A DNA stretch of 64,000 nt from Alkalihalobacillus bogoriensis ATCC BAA-922 (GTDB taxonomy: Bacteria > Bacillota > Bacilli > Bacillales > Bacillaceae_F). This document shows positions 49,242 through 57,822 of the stretch, piece after piece. The position numbers and the translations under genes are program-made. The stretch is taken from the NCBI RefSeq assembly GCF_000621445.1, contig NZ_KK211278.1, positions 62,001-126,000 on the forward strand, in the 5' to 3' direction. The notes beneath the pieces are model-generated. The model was given only the letters and a program-made list of their open reading frames with translations. It was not told where the DNA came from and did not search any database. Position 1 is the stretch's first letter; each line of letters begins with the position of its first letter.

Positions 49242-49387
49242 CTTAAAGCTTTGAAAGCTATTTCAAGAAGAGCGAAGGCTCCGCACCTGCGCGTTTCACC
49301 CCAAGAAGAGCACTTGGGGCTCACTGTCAAAAGCGGGCAGGGCTCCGCACTTCGCTTGAAAGAAAAGACGCTCCGCGTTTTTCTTAT
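49242..49387 (+). repeat. Interspersed multi-hairpin repeat, copy G (long form, left end missing)
   Basis: Starts at AAAGCTTTGAAAGCTATTTC directly after the sodA terminator. Hairpin CCCCAAG/CTTGGGG, direct repeats GGCTCCGCAC at 49277 and 49341, end block GACGCTCCGCGTTTTTCTT. Best-conserved copy of the inner part. Confidence 0.87.
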
Positions 49388-49480
49388 TTATTTTGATTTC
49401 TTTCTTTCGATTGTCGGTTTGTTCTGCATAAAGGAGCCTCTGTAGAGCAAACTACAATTATGTAAGGTGGTGAGTCGTCA

Positions 49481-50770
49481 ATGAAAGCGATACTGAAAAA
49501 GATGATTGGGGAAGTTGAGGTTAATCGCGATTTAACATTGCTACTTGTCATTGGGGGAATGTATTCGTTAAGTATTGCATTGTCCAATACGTTTGTAAAT
49601 GTGTACTTATGGAAGCAGTCTGGGGAATTCATGGATATCGCGCTTTACAATTTAGCTTCCGTATTTATGCAACCTATCGCGTTTATCGTTGCGGGGTTAT
49701 GGGCGAAAAAGATCGACCGAGTAATTGTATTGCGGTTAGGTGTAAGCTTCCTTTCCGTATTCTTTTTTACTGTGCTTTTTTTAGGCGGTAATGCAAATGA
49801 GTATCTTTTATTATTAGGAGCCTTACTAGGAATTGGTTTTGGCTTTTATTGGCTCGCTTTTAATGTACTCACCTTTGAGATTACTGAACCGGAAACACGT
49901 GTTTTTTTTAACGGCTTTTTAGGTTTAGTCACTTCACTTGCTGGGATGATCGGACCAATTTTTGCAGGGGTATTAATTACGAGAATGGAGAAATTTACTG
50001 GGTATACGTATATTTTTGCCATCTCTTTGATTTTATTTATCGCTGCAGTCATTACAAGCTTTTTTTTGGAAAGACGTTCAGCAAGAGGTTCATTTCACTT
50101 TTTGAAAATTTTAAAAGAACGGAAAAACAACAAAAACTGGAAACATGTGCTACATGCTCATTTTTTCCAAGGGTTGCGTGAAGGTACGTTTGTCTTTGTT
50201 ATTTCAGTTTGGGTATATATAACGACACAAAGTGAACTGGCATTAGGAACGTATGGCTTAGTCGCGTCTGCCGTTTCCTTTGTTAGTTATTATGTTGCTA
50301 CTCGAGTCATAAAAGAACAATTTAGGAAAAAATCAATTTTGCTAGGTGGGATTATTCTCTACCTCGCCATTTTCCTTATCATTTTTGATTTAACATTTAC
50401 GAAACTCATCATATATGCCGTTGTCATTTCCATTGCATATCCAACCTTACTTGTTCCGTATGTCTCATTAACATATGATGTGATCGGAAAAGGATGGAAA
50501 GCAGCTGAGATGAGAGTCGAGTATATTGTCGTGCGTGAACTTTTCCTTAATGGAGGTAGAATTGTATCGATTCTTGCCTTTTTAGCTACCATTACTTTGT
50601 TTAATGAAGAACAAGGTATTCCAGGTCTACTGCTTGTGATTGGAGCTGGTCATTTGATTCTATACTTCTTTATTCGACATGTCCACCTTCCTGTGAATGA
50701 AGGAGGAAAAAGTTACGCGTTTTCTAGGCAAGATAAAGGTGAGGGAGATAGTGGTGGAACGACGGTTTAA
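49481..50770 (+). CDS. yqgE: MFS transporter YqgE
   Basis: 429 aa with about twelve membrane helices. The N-terminus MKAILKKMIGEVEVNRDLTL precedes helix 1 (LVIGGMYSLSIALSNTFVNVYLW). The helix 2-3 loop AKKIDRVIVLRLG is a degenerate motif A. It sits between sodA and pbpA as yqgE does in B. subtilis. Substrate unknown. RBS AAGGTGGTGA. Confidence 0.86.
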   Translation: MKAILKKMIGEVEVNRDLTLLLVIGGMYSLSIALSNTFVNVYLWKQSGEFMDIALYNLASVFMQPIAFIVAGLWAKKIDRVIVLRLGVSFLSVFFFTVLFLGGNANEYLLLLGALLGIGFGFYWLAFNVLTFEITEPETRVFFNGFLGLVTSLAGMIGPIFAGVLITRMEKFTGYTYIFAISLILFIAAVITSFFLERRSARGSFHFLKILKERKNNKNWKHVLHAHFFQGLREGTFVFVISVWVYITTQSELALGTYGLVASAVSFVSYYVATRVIKEQFRKKSILLGGIILYLAIFLIIFDLTFTKLIIYAVVISIAYPTLLVPYVSLTYDVIGKGWKAAEMRVEYIVVRELFLNGGRIVSILAFLATITLFNEEQGIPGLLLVIGAGHLILYFFIRHVHLPVNEGGKSYAFSRQDKGEGDSGGTTV

Positions 50771-50803
50771 TTTGTGTGAGAATATGGAAATGCTCTTACC
50801 GTC

Positions 50804-50832
50804 TTTAAATGGGAGAGGAGTTATGGTATACT
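50804..50832 (+). promoter_or_regulatory. Extended -10 promoter of the RNA upstream of pbpA
   Basis: TTATGGTATACT carries the TGn extension before TATACT (50827-50832); TTTAAA at 50804-50809 is a weak -35 box at 17 bases. Confidence 0.6.
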
Positions 50833-50838
50833 AACAAC

Positions 50839-51061
50839 AATCATATAAACAAGAAGCCTGCCGTGTTTGTTAGCTTCTCTTTGTTTCGAACCGTGAATAA
50901 GAAACGGGAGCTCCACATTAACCGGTTGACAACAAGCCTCTCGTTGTGGAAGTTGGAGATTGGTTTGCGAGCACCCACCTGCGAGAGTAGGTTCTTGAAA
51001 CATCGAGGCAACGGCATTCGCGGGTTTCCGTTTTAGACACCAACAACGCTGTTAGGTGTCT
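50839..51061 (+). ncRNA. Unidentified structured RNA with a 5S rRNA-like block
   Basis: About 220 nt between its own promoter and a hairpin AGACACC/GGTGTCT (51035-51061). It holds AAACAAGAAGC/GCTTC..TTGTTT hairpin (50847-50886) with TGCCGT in its loop, complementary to ACGGCA at 51011-51016. A second helix is CTCCA (50911)/TGGAG (50954) enclosing ACAAC/GTTGT. TGCGAGAGTAGG at 50980-50991 is the loop E block of 5S rRNA, and GGAAGTT at 50948 is another 5S-like piece. No ORF with RBS fits. It could also be a pbpA leader. I do not recognise a known family. Confidence 0.6.
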
Positions 51062-51108
51062 ATTGTCATGTCTTATAATGAATAAACAGATAAAGAAGGG
51101 AAGAAACG

Positions 51109-53163
51109 ATGGGGAATAATAAAAAGAAGAAACGTAATCATGTACCTGCACGCCTTAATTTCCTTTTTTTAGTTGTATTTCTTTTGTTTTCTGCACTTAT
51201 ATTACGATTAGGTGTTGTCCAAATTGTACAAGGGGAAGAATACGTAAAAGAGCTAGAACGCACGACAAATGTTACAGCTAGAATCGATGCACCACGAGGA
51301 TTAATGTATGATCGCTTTGGTAATATTGTCGTTGATAATGAATTAGAATTATCGATTACGTACACGCCACAAAAAAAGACGACACATGCGGAAAAATTAG
51401 AAGTCGCACAAAAATTAGAAAAGTTAATCGAAGTGGATGAGGAAATGATTGATAATATTATTCCACGCGACAGAATCGATTATTGGATTATTACTCGTCC
51501 GGATGAAGCGAAAGAAAAGCTTACAGATGAAGAACGTCGAAAGATAAATGACCCGACAGAAGAGTACAGATTAACGGTTGAGAGAATTACGGATGAAGAT
51601 TTAAGTGAAATTACAAAGCAAGAAGAGCGGGTGCTCGCAATTAAACGCGAAATGGATCGTGGCTATGCATTAGCACCACAACGAATTAAGCAAGGGATTA
51701 CAGAAGAAGAAGCTCATATTGTGGGAGAGCACTTGTTTGAGCTTCCAGGTGTCGATATTTTACGAGATTCTACGAGAACGTATGTATATGACGATACATT
51801 CCGAAGTTTTTTTGGACGGACAGGTTCAATCCCACGCGAAAAGCTAGATTATTATTTATCAAGAGGATATGAACGGTCTGACCAAGTCGGTACGAGTTTT
51901 CTTGAGCTCCAATATGAAGAAGCGCTCCGTGGTCAAAAAGCATTAGTTGAAAGTGTGACAAGTCGAGGGGCCGTTGTTGGTGAACGAGAACAACTAGGTC
52001 AACGTGGGAACGACTTAGTGTTAACTGTTGATATGGAGCTTCAACAAATTGTAGAAGGTATTGTAAAAAAAGAAGTTGAAACAGGCGCAGCCTCATTTAT
52101 CGATGAAAAAGCAGCCTATATCGTAATGATGAATCCGAAAACAGGTGAAATTTTAGCGATGAACGGCTATGAAGATGACACAGGTGCTTTAAATAAAGCG
52201 TATGCGATGGGGTCATCGATAAAAGGTGCTACAATGTTAATGGGGTTTCATGAAGGCTCCGTTCATCCTAATAAATACATTTATGACCGTCCAATTCAGA
52301 TCGGAGGACAAACAAAAAAGTCAATTTCCAATCTAGGTAGTATTAATGACCTTCAAGCGTTAGAAAAATCCTCGAACGTTTATATGTTTTTTATTGCTAT
52401 GGAAATGGCTGGCTTTCGGTATGGAACGAATTGTTGCTGGAATGATATTCCTGGTACTTATGATAAAATGCGATATTATTATAGTCAGTTTGGATTAGGG
52501 TCTGAAACAGCGATTGATTTGCCATCAGTTTCTACTGGTTTAAGTGGTGGTATTGGTCAAGGGGGGAACTTGCTTGACTTTTCGATTGGCCAGTTTGACA
52601 CGTATACAACATTACAGCTAGCTCAATATATTTCAACAATTGCTAATGACGGATATCGAATGCAACCACATCTCGTTAAAGAAATTCGGCAGCCGAGTCC
52701 CATAAAAGATGAATTAGGACCGGTTGTGTATCAAAATGACCCAAAAATATTAAACCGAATTGATATGAGTGATGCCCATATTAAAAGGGTACAAGACGGA
52801 TTAAAGCGTGTAGTAAACCCAAATCTATCTGGAACATGGAGAAATGCTGGTTTCTCTTATGATGTTGCAGCGAAAACAGGAACAGCCGAAGTTCGTGTCG
52901 CGGTTACAAGAAGTGACGGTACTCGTTACTTAGTTGATGGAACAAACCAAACATTAGTTGCATATGCACCGTTTGATGATCCTGAAATCGCGGTTGCAGT
53001 CGTTGTCCCACATGTTCGTGGGAAAAATCCACATCCATTTTCACGAAATATTTTAAAGCAATCCATGGATGCTTATTTTGAACTAAAAGATAATCGAAAT
53101 GGTCCTCTTTCAAATGGAGAAGAGCGCCCTGTTCAAAATGATGAAGAGGAAGAAAACAATTAA
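51109..53163 (+). CDS. pbpA: Penicillin-binding protein 2A-type transpeptidase (class B PBP)
   Basis: 684 aa. A basic N-terminal tail and one membrane helix (about 15-40) precede the PBP dimer domain (about 58-290, APRGLMYDRFGNIVVDN) and the transpeptidase domain. Active-site motifs: SxxK as SSIK (369-372), SxN as SSN (421-423), KTG (589-591, AAKTGTAE). It cross-links peptidoglycan during side-wall elongation and spore outgrowth in Bacillus. The ATG at 51109 follows GAAGGGAAG. Confidence 0.95.
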   Translation: MGNNKKKKRNHVPARLNFLFLVVFLLFSALILRLGVVQIVQGEEYVKELERTTNVTARIDAPRGLMYDRFGNIVVDNELELSITYTPQKKTTHAEKLEVAQKLEKLIEVDEEMIDNIIPRDRIDYWIITRPDEAKEKLTDEERRKINDPTEEYRLTVERITDEDLSEITKQEERVLAIKREMDRGYALAPQRIKQGITEEEAHIVGEHLFELPGVDILRDSTRTYVYDDTFRSFFGRTGSIPREKLDYYLSRGYERSDQVGTSFLELQYEEALRGQKALVESVTSRGAVVGEREQLGQRGNDLVLTVDMELQQIVEGIVKKEVETGAASFIDEKAAYIVMMNPKTGEILAMNGYEDDTGALNKAYAMGSSIKGATMLMGFHEGSVHPNKYIYDRPIQIGGQTKKSISNLGSINDLQALEKSSNVYMFFIAMEMAGFRYGTNCCWNDIPGTYDKMRYYYSQFGLGSETAIDLPSVSTGLSGGIGQGGNLLDFSIGQFDTYTTLQLAQYISTIANDGYRMQPHLVKEIRQPSPIKDELGPVVYQNDPKILNRIDMSDAHIKRVQDGLKRVVNPNLSGTWRNAGFSYDVAAKTGTAEVRVAVTRSDGTRYLVDGTNQTLVAYAPFDDPEIAVAVVVPHVRGKNPHPFSRNILKQSMDAYFELKDNRNGPLSNGEERPVQNDEEEENN

Positions 53164-53174
53164 ATATTGGAAAA

Positions 53175-53214
53175 AGAGGAGAACCATTCTACTTTGAATG
53201 GTCCTCCTTTTTTA
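53175..53214 (+). terminator. Terminator after pbpA
   Basis: GAGGAgAACCATTC / GAATGGTCCTCC with loop TACTTT, followed by six T. Confidence 0.88.
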
Positions 53215-53235
53215 TTTTATTTATGGGCACAGCAG

Positions 53236-53510
53236 ATGAAGGACAAAACTAGTGAGAAACAGAGGAGAAGTGTCCTTCATAAAGGGAATGAAGGACAAAA
53301 CTAGTGAGAAACAGAGGAGAAGTGTCCTTCATAAAGGGAATGAAGGACAAAACTAGTGAGAAACAGAGGAGAAGTGTCCTTCATAAAGGAGATGAAGGAC
53401 AAAACTGATGAAAGAAAGAGGAAAAGTGTCCTTCATAAAGGGAATGAAGGACAAAACTGATGAAAGAAAGAAGAAAAGTGTCCTTCATCAACATAATGAA
53501 GGACACTAGC
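53236..53510. repeat. 52-bp tandem repeat array of hairpin units
   Basis: Unit starts at 53236, 53288, 53340, 53392 and 53444, with a partial sixth (53496). Each unit begins ATGAAGGACAAAACT and contains AGTGTCCTTCATAAAGG, so ATGAAGGACA pairs with TGTCCTTCAT. Units 1-3 are nearly identical; units 4-5 share a variant centre (TGATGAAAGAAAGA). No ORF runs through it; 52 is not a multiple of three. Confidence 0.95.
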
Positions 53511-53522
53511 TAAAGTTCGTAT

Positions 53523-53969
53523 TTACGTAATGATTTCAATAATCTCTTCAAAGCTCATTTCATTGTGTAACAAATATTCTCCGCGTCTAATTTGTGAAGA
53601 GGCATTTTGTTCTTCAACAAAAGTAATAAACTCATGATGATCAGAAATAATTTCAGCTTCTTCTAGAGCGAGTGCGACATCTGTACTGCTCATGCCTTGC
53701 TCAATCGTTACAGTCGCTTCAATTCTTTCAACCTCTTCTTCAGTAGCCGTTTTTTCAAGCAATGAGTTATATTGTTGTTCCTCTAATATAATAAAACCTT
53801 GTTCTTCTAGGATAGCCATCATTTCTTCACTTGAAAGCTGAATTTCAGGCATCGTTTCTTCTTTCTTATCAGTTTCCGCTTGTGTTGTTTGAAAAAAATA
53901 CATATATCCTAACACGCTCGTTGCAATAAATAGTCCGGTTGCAAGACCACGTAATCCTTTTTTGGACAT
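53523..53969 (-). CDS. Membrane-anchored protein with MltG/LysM-like C-terminal segment
   Basis: 148 aa. An N-terminal membrane anchor (about 8-28, GLATGLFIATSVLGYMYFF) is followed by an acidic, Glu-rich helical region (about 33-95). The C-terminal piece, VTIEQGMSSTDVALALEEAEIISD...FEEIIEIIT, resembles the N-terminal LysM-like part of MltG proteins. No catalytic Glu region of MltG is present, so it is not a transglycosylase by itself. AGGGGA lies ahead of the ATG. Sits 14 bases after the next gene on the same strand. Confidence 0.65.
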   Translation of the reverse strand: MSKKGLRGLATGLFIATSVLGYMYFFQTTQAETDKKEETMPEIQLSSEEMMAILEEQGFIILEEQQYNSLLEKTATEEEVERIEATVTIEQGMSSTDVALALEEAEIISDHHEFITFVEEQNASSQIRRGEYLLHNEMSFEEIIEIIT

Positions 53970-53983
53970 GATATCCCCTCATT

Positions 53984-54337
53984 TCATTCTTTTCGAAGGT
54001 AGTTCGCTAATAGGCTTTGTACTTCAGTTTCTGTTAAACCAGTTAGTTGAGAAATTCGTTCAATCGAATAGCCATTTTCATAGTGCTGGGCAACTTCGTT
54101 CATTAAACTTCCAGTTGTTTGTTTTTGTTGTTGGGCGTAATAAGGTTCACTGTTAGAAGATAATAACTCTTCTTCTACAATTTTTATTTTCTTTTTAAGC
54201 TGATAAATTTCTTGCATGAGCGTAATTGAAAAGTTTTCTATTTGATTTTCTAAATCTTTTGTTCGGTCTTTTTGAACAAAAGAAAGAATAAATAATAGTA
54301 TCGACAGTATAAACAAGATGATGATGACAAGTTCCAA
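53984..54337 (-). CDS. Membrane-anchored coiled-coil protein with C-terminal HTH-like segment
   Basis: 117 aa. One N-terminal membrane helix (about 2-22) is followed by a coiled coil (about 25-62, DLENQIENFSITLMQEIYQL). The C-terminal segment EVAQHYENGYSIERISQL plus TGLTETEVQSLL looks like a DUF6115/SwrB-type helix-turn-helix. AAAGGGG lies ahead of the ATG. Function unknown; likely co-transcribed with the gene at 53523. Confidence 0.68.
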   Translation of the reverse strand: MELVIIILFILSILLFILSFVQKDRTKDLENQIENFSITLMQEIYQLKKKIKIVEEELLSSNSEPYYAQQQKQTTGSLMNEVAQHYENGYSIERISQLTGLTETEVQSLLANYLRKE

Positions 54338-54514
54338 GATAAAGGCCCCTTTCCCGTTGAATAAAAAAATTCTAGATTGTCCATTTCCTATTATACACGT
54401 CGAGTAAGGAAAAGAGAATGGAAAGAACTAGGTCAAAGATTTGTCAAAAGTTCTTGTCCCTTCTTTATAGAGCAAGTAAGATAAAGAAAATAAACAAGCT
54501 AAAGGATGTCCTAT

Positions 54515-54937
54515 ATGTTCAAATGGCCTGAAATCAATCGTTGCCTTACCGTCCTCATACAAAATCCAAATACGCTTTATGTCGCTTGGGACAAGCTGTT
54601 GCCCAAACAACGGTTTGCTGAACTTGTATTGCATATGAATTGGGATGATTTAGACAAAATAATACGCGTATTAAGTATAAAGAACGAAGTCATTTTTGAA
54701 CAATCTGTGACACAATCAAAATCGCTTTTCTTATTTTGTTCAGAAATGGAACAAATTGAGGAAGTTCAATTCGGTGTGAAAAGCAAAAGCGGGGGCTTTT
54801 TATTGCTAGAAAAAGTAACACTATCACATCAAGGACCGAAAGATAGCAACAAACAGGTGAAAATGAAAAAAAGATGGCAAGAAGGATTTTCAGGTTATTC
54901 AATTTCAGAGGGGAGAAAAAACATTGGCGACGCATAG
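54515..54937 (+). CDS. DUF4912-like protein, coupled to the GH57-GT4 gene
   Basis: 140 aa from the ATG at 54515 (AAAGGATG upstream; the ATG at 54506 overlaps that RBS). The core LTVLIQNPNTLYVAWDKLLP has the DUF4912 pattern (a carbohydrate-binding-like beta domain seen beside alpha-glucan enzymes). It overlaps the next gene by 14 bases, so the two products are probably made together. Family assignment is from pattern only. Confidence 0.6.
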   Translation: MFKWPEINRCLTVLIQNPNTLYVAWDKLLPKQRFAELVLHMNWDDLDKIIRVLSIKNEVIFEQSVTQSKSLFLFCSEMEQIEEVQFGVKSKSGGFLLLEKVTLSHQGPKDSNKQVKMKKRWQEGFSGYSISEGRKNIGDA

Positions 54938-57461
54938 TATTTTTTTATTACATGCCCATCTTCCTGATTATCGAACGAGCAATAATTTACGACTAGAAGA
55001 ACGAGCGTTATTTCAAGCGATTTTCGAATCATATCTTCCGCTTTTAGAAACATTGTCAAATAGGAAAAGTGAAGCTGTAGTAACGATGTCGTTTTCTCCA
55101 ACATTATTACAAATGCTCACTGATGATGAAGTGTTATTACGGTTTGAAACTTATACTGAACAAACGCTCGCACTCCTCCGTATTGAAAAGCAAACCGTAC
55201 CCTCAGAAGTTGAGAGAGAGATTGTATGCATGTATGAAAAAAGATATGAAAAGCTGTTTCAGTCGTTTTATCAAATGAACAAAAACATTGTGTTCACTTT
55301 TCGTAAGTTAGTTGAAGAAGGGATAGTCGAAGCAATAACGACAGCTGCCACACATCCGTTTTTGCCTTATATTCAAACAAGGAAAGGAAAACAAGAACAA
55401 ATCCGTTATGGACTCGACATTTTTATTGAACATTTTGGTTTTCAGCCTAAAGGGTTCTGGCTACCGGAATGTGGCTATAGTGCAGAAGTAGGAGATGTGT
55501 TAGTTCAAGAAGGACTTGAATACACCTTTTTATCTGATGCAACCATTTGCGAGCCTAGTCAAACTGAGCAAGGGCTTGTTTTGCTTCCTATAAATCGAAT
55601 CCTTGCAGAAAGAGTCTGGTCAAGTACAACGGGGTATCCTGCACATCCTTTGTACCGCGAATATTATTGGGATATTTCTTTTAAACGTGATTGGAACCAA
55701 CTTTCTCCTTATGTAAATACACCCGTTCCTGTCGATACAGGATTAAAGTACTGGAAAGTAACAGGGCATGAGGAGAAAGATTGGTATAACAGAGAAGAGG
55801 CGATACATCAGGCAAAAATCGATAGTACACATTTCACACAGAAATTACTTGAACTTGACAAAGAACTTGCCGTACTCGCATTTGATGCCGAGCTCTTTGG
55901 CCATTGGTGGTATGAAGGACCAGATTGGCTAGCTCATGTCATATCAGAACAAAAATCGATACCATTTGTCTCACCACAAAAATGGATTTCGATGCAGTCG
56001 AAACCATTACCACTGAAAACACCTCAGCTTTTATCTTCTTGGGGGCGGGGAGGGTATGGGGAAGTTTGGTTAAATGAAAGAAATGCTTCGTTTTATAAAA
56101 TATTTCATGAGATGGAAGATATATTATTTTCAAGACTTCAACCAGAAGGGTTTGTTTATGAACAAATGAAAAATGAATGGCGATTAGCGATAAGCTCAGA
56201 TTGGCTATTCATGATTGACGCCAACCGAAATGCGAACTATGGGTATAAACGAATTCAAGAGCATATCGAGTGTTTCTTTCGGCTTTATAAGCAACAACAA
56301 AAGACTAAGAATAAACAAGAGGCGACAGGTGACCGAAAAGTTTTGCTTCTTTTATCGTTTGAATACCCACCAACTATATTTGGTGGGTTAGGAATTCATG
56401 TACACCATCTAGCTGAAACAATAGCGAAACGTGGAGAAAGGGTCCATGTCGTCACGTATAACGACAAAGAAAAGATCGTTGTTGAAAAAAGAAACGGGGT
56501 TATCATTCATCGCATTCCCGCTTCTGTTTCAGAAGATTTCTATCTCTCCATTGCTGACTGGAACCGAGAAATTATTGACTATGTTCTATCCTTATCGAAT
56601 CGAGTTTCATTTTCTATTATTCATGCTCATGATTGGTTAGTGGCCTCATCCGCTTTAGTACTAAAAGAATCTTTACATTGTCCGCTATTAGCGACAATTC
56701 ATGCGACAGAAGCAGGAAGAAATCAAGGAATTAAAACTTCATTACAGCAAGCGATTCATCATCTAGAACGGAAATTCGTTCAGCAAGCCAATCATATTAT
56801 TGTTTGTAGTCAGTTTATGAAAACTGAAATCCATACATCATTTAAAACGTCACTCGAGAAAATTTCCATTATACCGAATGGAGTGATTCTAAAAGAAAAA
56901 CATAAAGTTAACGTAGAGGATGGACAGACAGTGATCGCGATAGGTAGGTTTGTCTATGAGAAAGGTTTTACTGTTTTCATTGATGCGGCAAAACATGTTC
57001 TTCTGAAATATCCAAAAACTAGATTTATTCTAGCGGGACAAGGAGAAATGAAACAAGACTATGTGAAGCAAATACAGCAAGTAAACATAGCAGAATCCTT
57101 TCACATAAAAGGGTTTCTTCAAGAAAATGAGAAATGGGATCTATATCATGAAGCGTCTGTCGTTTGTATCCCAAGTGTTTATGAGCCTTTTGGGATTGTG
57201 GCACTTGAGGCGATGGCTTGTGGGAAACCGATTGTGGCATCAAATACAGGTGGGCTAAAAGAAGTGGTTGTCCATAATCAAACAGGAATTATCGTGCCAC
57301 CATGTGACAGCGAGCGATTAGCAGAAGGAATCATAGAATTGTTATCAAAGCCAAATCGGGCAGAACAACTAGGAGAAAGAGGGCGACAAGAAGTACAACA
57401 GTATTGTTGGTCGGAAGTGACCGCACAAACAACGAATGTATATCGGCAACTCCTTTCTTAA
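54924..57461 (+). CDS. Fused GH57 branching-type enzyme and GT4 glycosyltransferase
   Basis: 845 aa with TTG start (GAGGGGAG upstream). Residues 1-460 are a GH57/DUF1957 domain: HAHLPD (10-15), FWLPECGY with nucleophile Glu182, and FDAELFGHWW with acid/base Asp321. SWGRGGYGEVWLN is a further conserved block. From about 470 a GT4 synthase follows: FGGLGIHVHHLAE, IIHAHDW, IGRFVYEKG and EPFGIVALE (EX7E, 754/762). The whole looks like a bifunctional alpha-glucan synthase and branching enzyme. GH57 specificity (branching versus hydrolysis) is inferred. Confidence 0.85.
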   Translation: MATHSIFLLHAHLPDYRTSNNLRLEERALFQAIFESYLPLLETLSNRKSEAVVTMSFSPTLLQMLTDDEVLLRFETYTEQTLALLRIEKQTVPSEVEREIVCMYEKRYEKLFQSFYQMNKNIVFTFRKLVEEGIVEAITTAATHPFLPYIQTRKGKQEQIRYGLDIFIEHFGFQPKGFWLPECGYSAEVGDVLVQEGLEYTFLSDATICEPSQTEQGLVLLPINRILAERVWSSTTGYPAHPLYREYYWDISFKRDWNQLSPYVNTPVPVDTGLKYWKVTGHEEKDWYNREEAIHQAKIDSTHFTQKLLELDKELAVLAFDAELFGHWWYEGPDWLAHVISEQKSIPFVSPQKWISMQSKPLPLKTPQLLSSWGRGGYGEVWLNERNASFYKIFHEMEDILFSRLQPEGFVYEQMKNEWRLAISSDWLFMIDANRNANYGYKRIQEHIECFFRLYKQQQKTKNKQEATGDRKVLLLLSFEYPPTIFGGLGIHVHHLAETIAKRGERVHVVTYNDKEKIVVEKRNGVIIHRIPASVSEDFYLSIADWNREIIDYVLSLSNRVSFSIIHAHDWLVASSALVLKESLHCPLLATIHATEAGRNQGIKTSLQQAIHHLERKFVQQANHIIVCSQFMKTEIHTSFKTSLEKISIIPNGVILKEKHKVNVEDGQTVIAIGRFVYEKGFTVFIDAAKHVLLKYPKTRFILAGQGEMKQDYVKQIQQVNIAESFHIKGFLQENEKWDLYHEASVVCIPSVYEPFGIVALEAMACGKPIVASNTGGLKEVVVHNQTGIIVPPCDSERLAEGIIELLSKPNRAEQLGERGRQEVQQYCWSEVTAQTTNVYRQLLS

Positions 57462-57481
57462 TAAGTAGATAGAAATTCTAC

Positions 57482-57510
57482 TTGCTCAATCGACAATCTT
57501 TTGCTATTAT
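57482..57510 (+). promoter_or_regulatory. Promoter of rpmG
   Basis: TTGCTC 57482-57487, 17-base spacer, TATTAT 57505-57510. Confidence 0.65.
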
Positions 57511-57552
57511 TGAAAAGTATGAGTGAAAATAGAACGTTTGGAGGGATAACAC

Positions 57553-57702
57553 ATGCGCGTAAATGTAACATTAGCTTGCACTGAAACGGGTGATCGTAAC
57601 TACATCACTACTAAAAATAAACGTAATAATCCTGAGCGTATTGAGCTAAAAAAATACAGCCCAAGACTTAAAAAGCACACTTTGCACCGTGAAACAAAAT
57701 AA
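57553..57702 (+). CDS. rpmG: 50S ribosomal protein L33, zinc-free type
   Basis: 49 aa: [17 protein letters not shown]...[18 protein letters not shown]. The overall L33 pattern is clear, but the two CxxC zinc pairs of the C+ form are absent (CTET and YSPR instead), so this is the C- paralogue. AGGGAT precedes the ATG. Own promoter and terminator. Shorter than usual ORF cut-offs. Confidence 0.95.
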   Translation: MRVNVTLACTETGDRNYITTKNKRNNPERIELKKYSPRLKKHTLHRETK

Positions 57703-57707
57703 AGAAT

Positions 57708-57745
57708 AAAAAAACCGCACCGACTCAAAGGTTGCGGTTTTTTTA
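57708..57745 (+). terminator. Terminator after rpmG
   Basis: AAAAAACCGCA-CC / GG-TTGCGGTTTTTT with loop GACTCAAA. Confidence 0.88.
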
Positions 57746-57822
57746 TTCGTTGATGTTTAAAGTTTCTTCTCAAGAGGTATAGGAGAGTAAAGCATGTCCA
57801 TACTTTGTAGGAGGGATTTTAC

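Noticed and set aside
50941-51030. Possible 5S rRNA gene or pseudogene
   Set aside because: Only the TGCGAGAGTAGG block and GGAAGTT match; the distance between them is about 13 bases shorter than in 5S and the terminal helix is absent, so it is reported as an unidentified RNA.
53236-53510. Possible CRISPR array
   Set aside because: The units are contiguous 52-bp repeats without unique spacers, and no cas genes are nearby.
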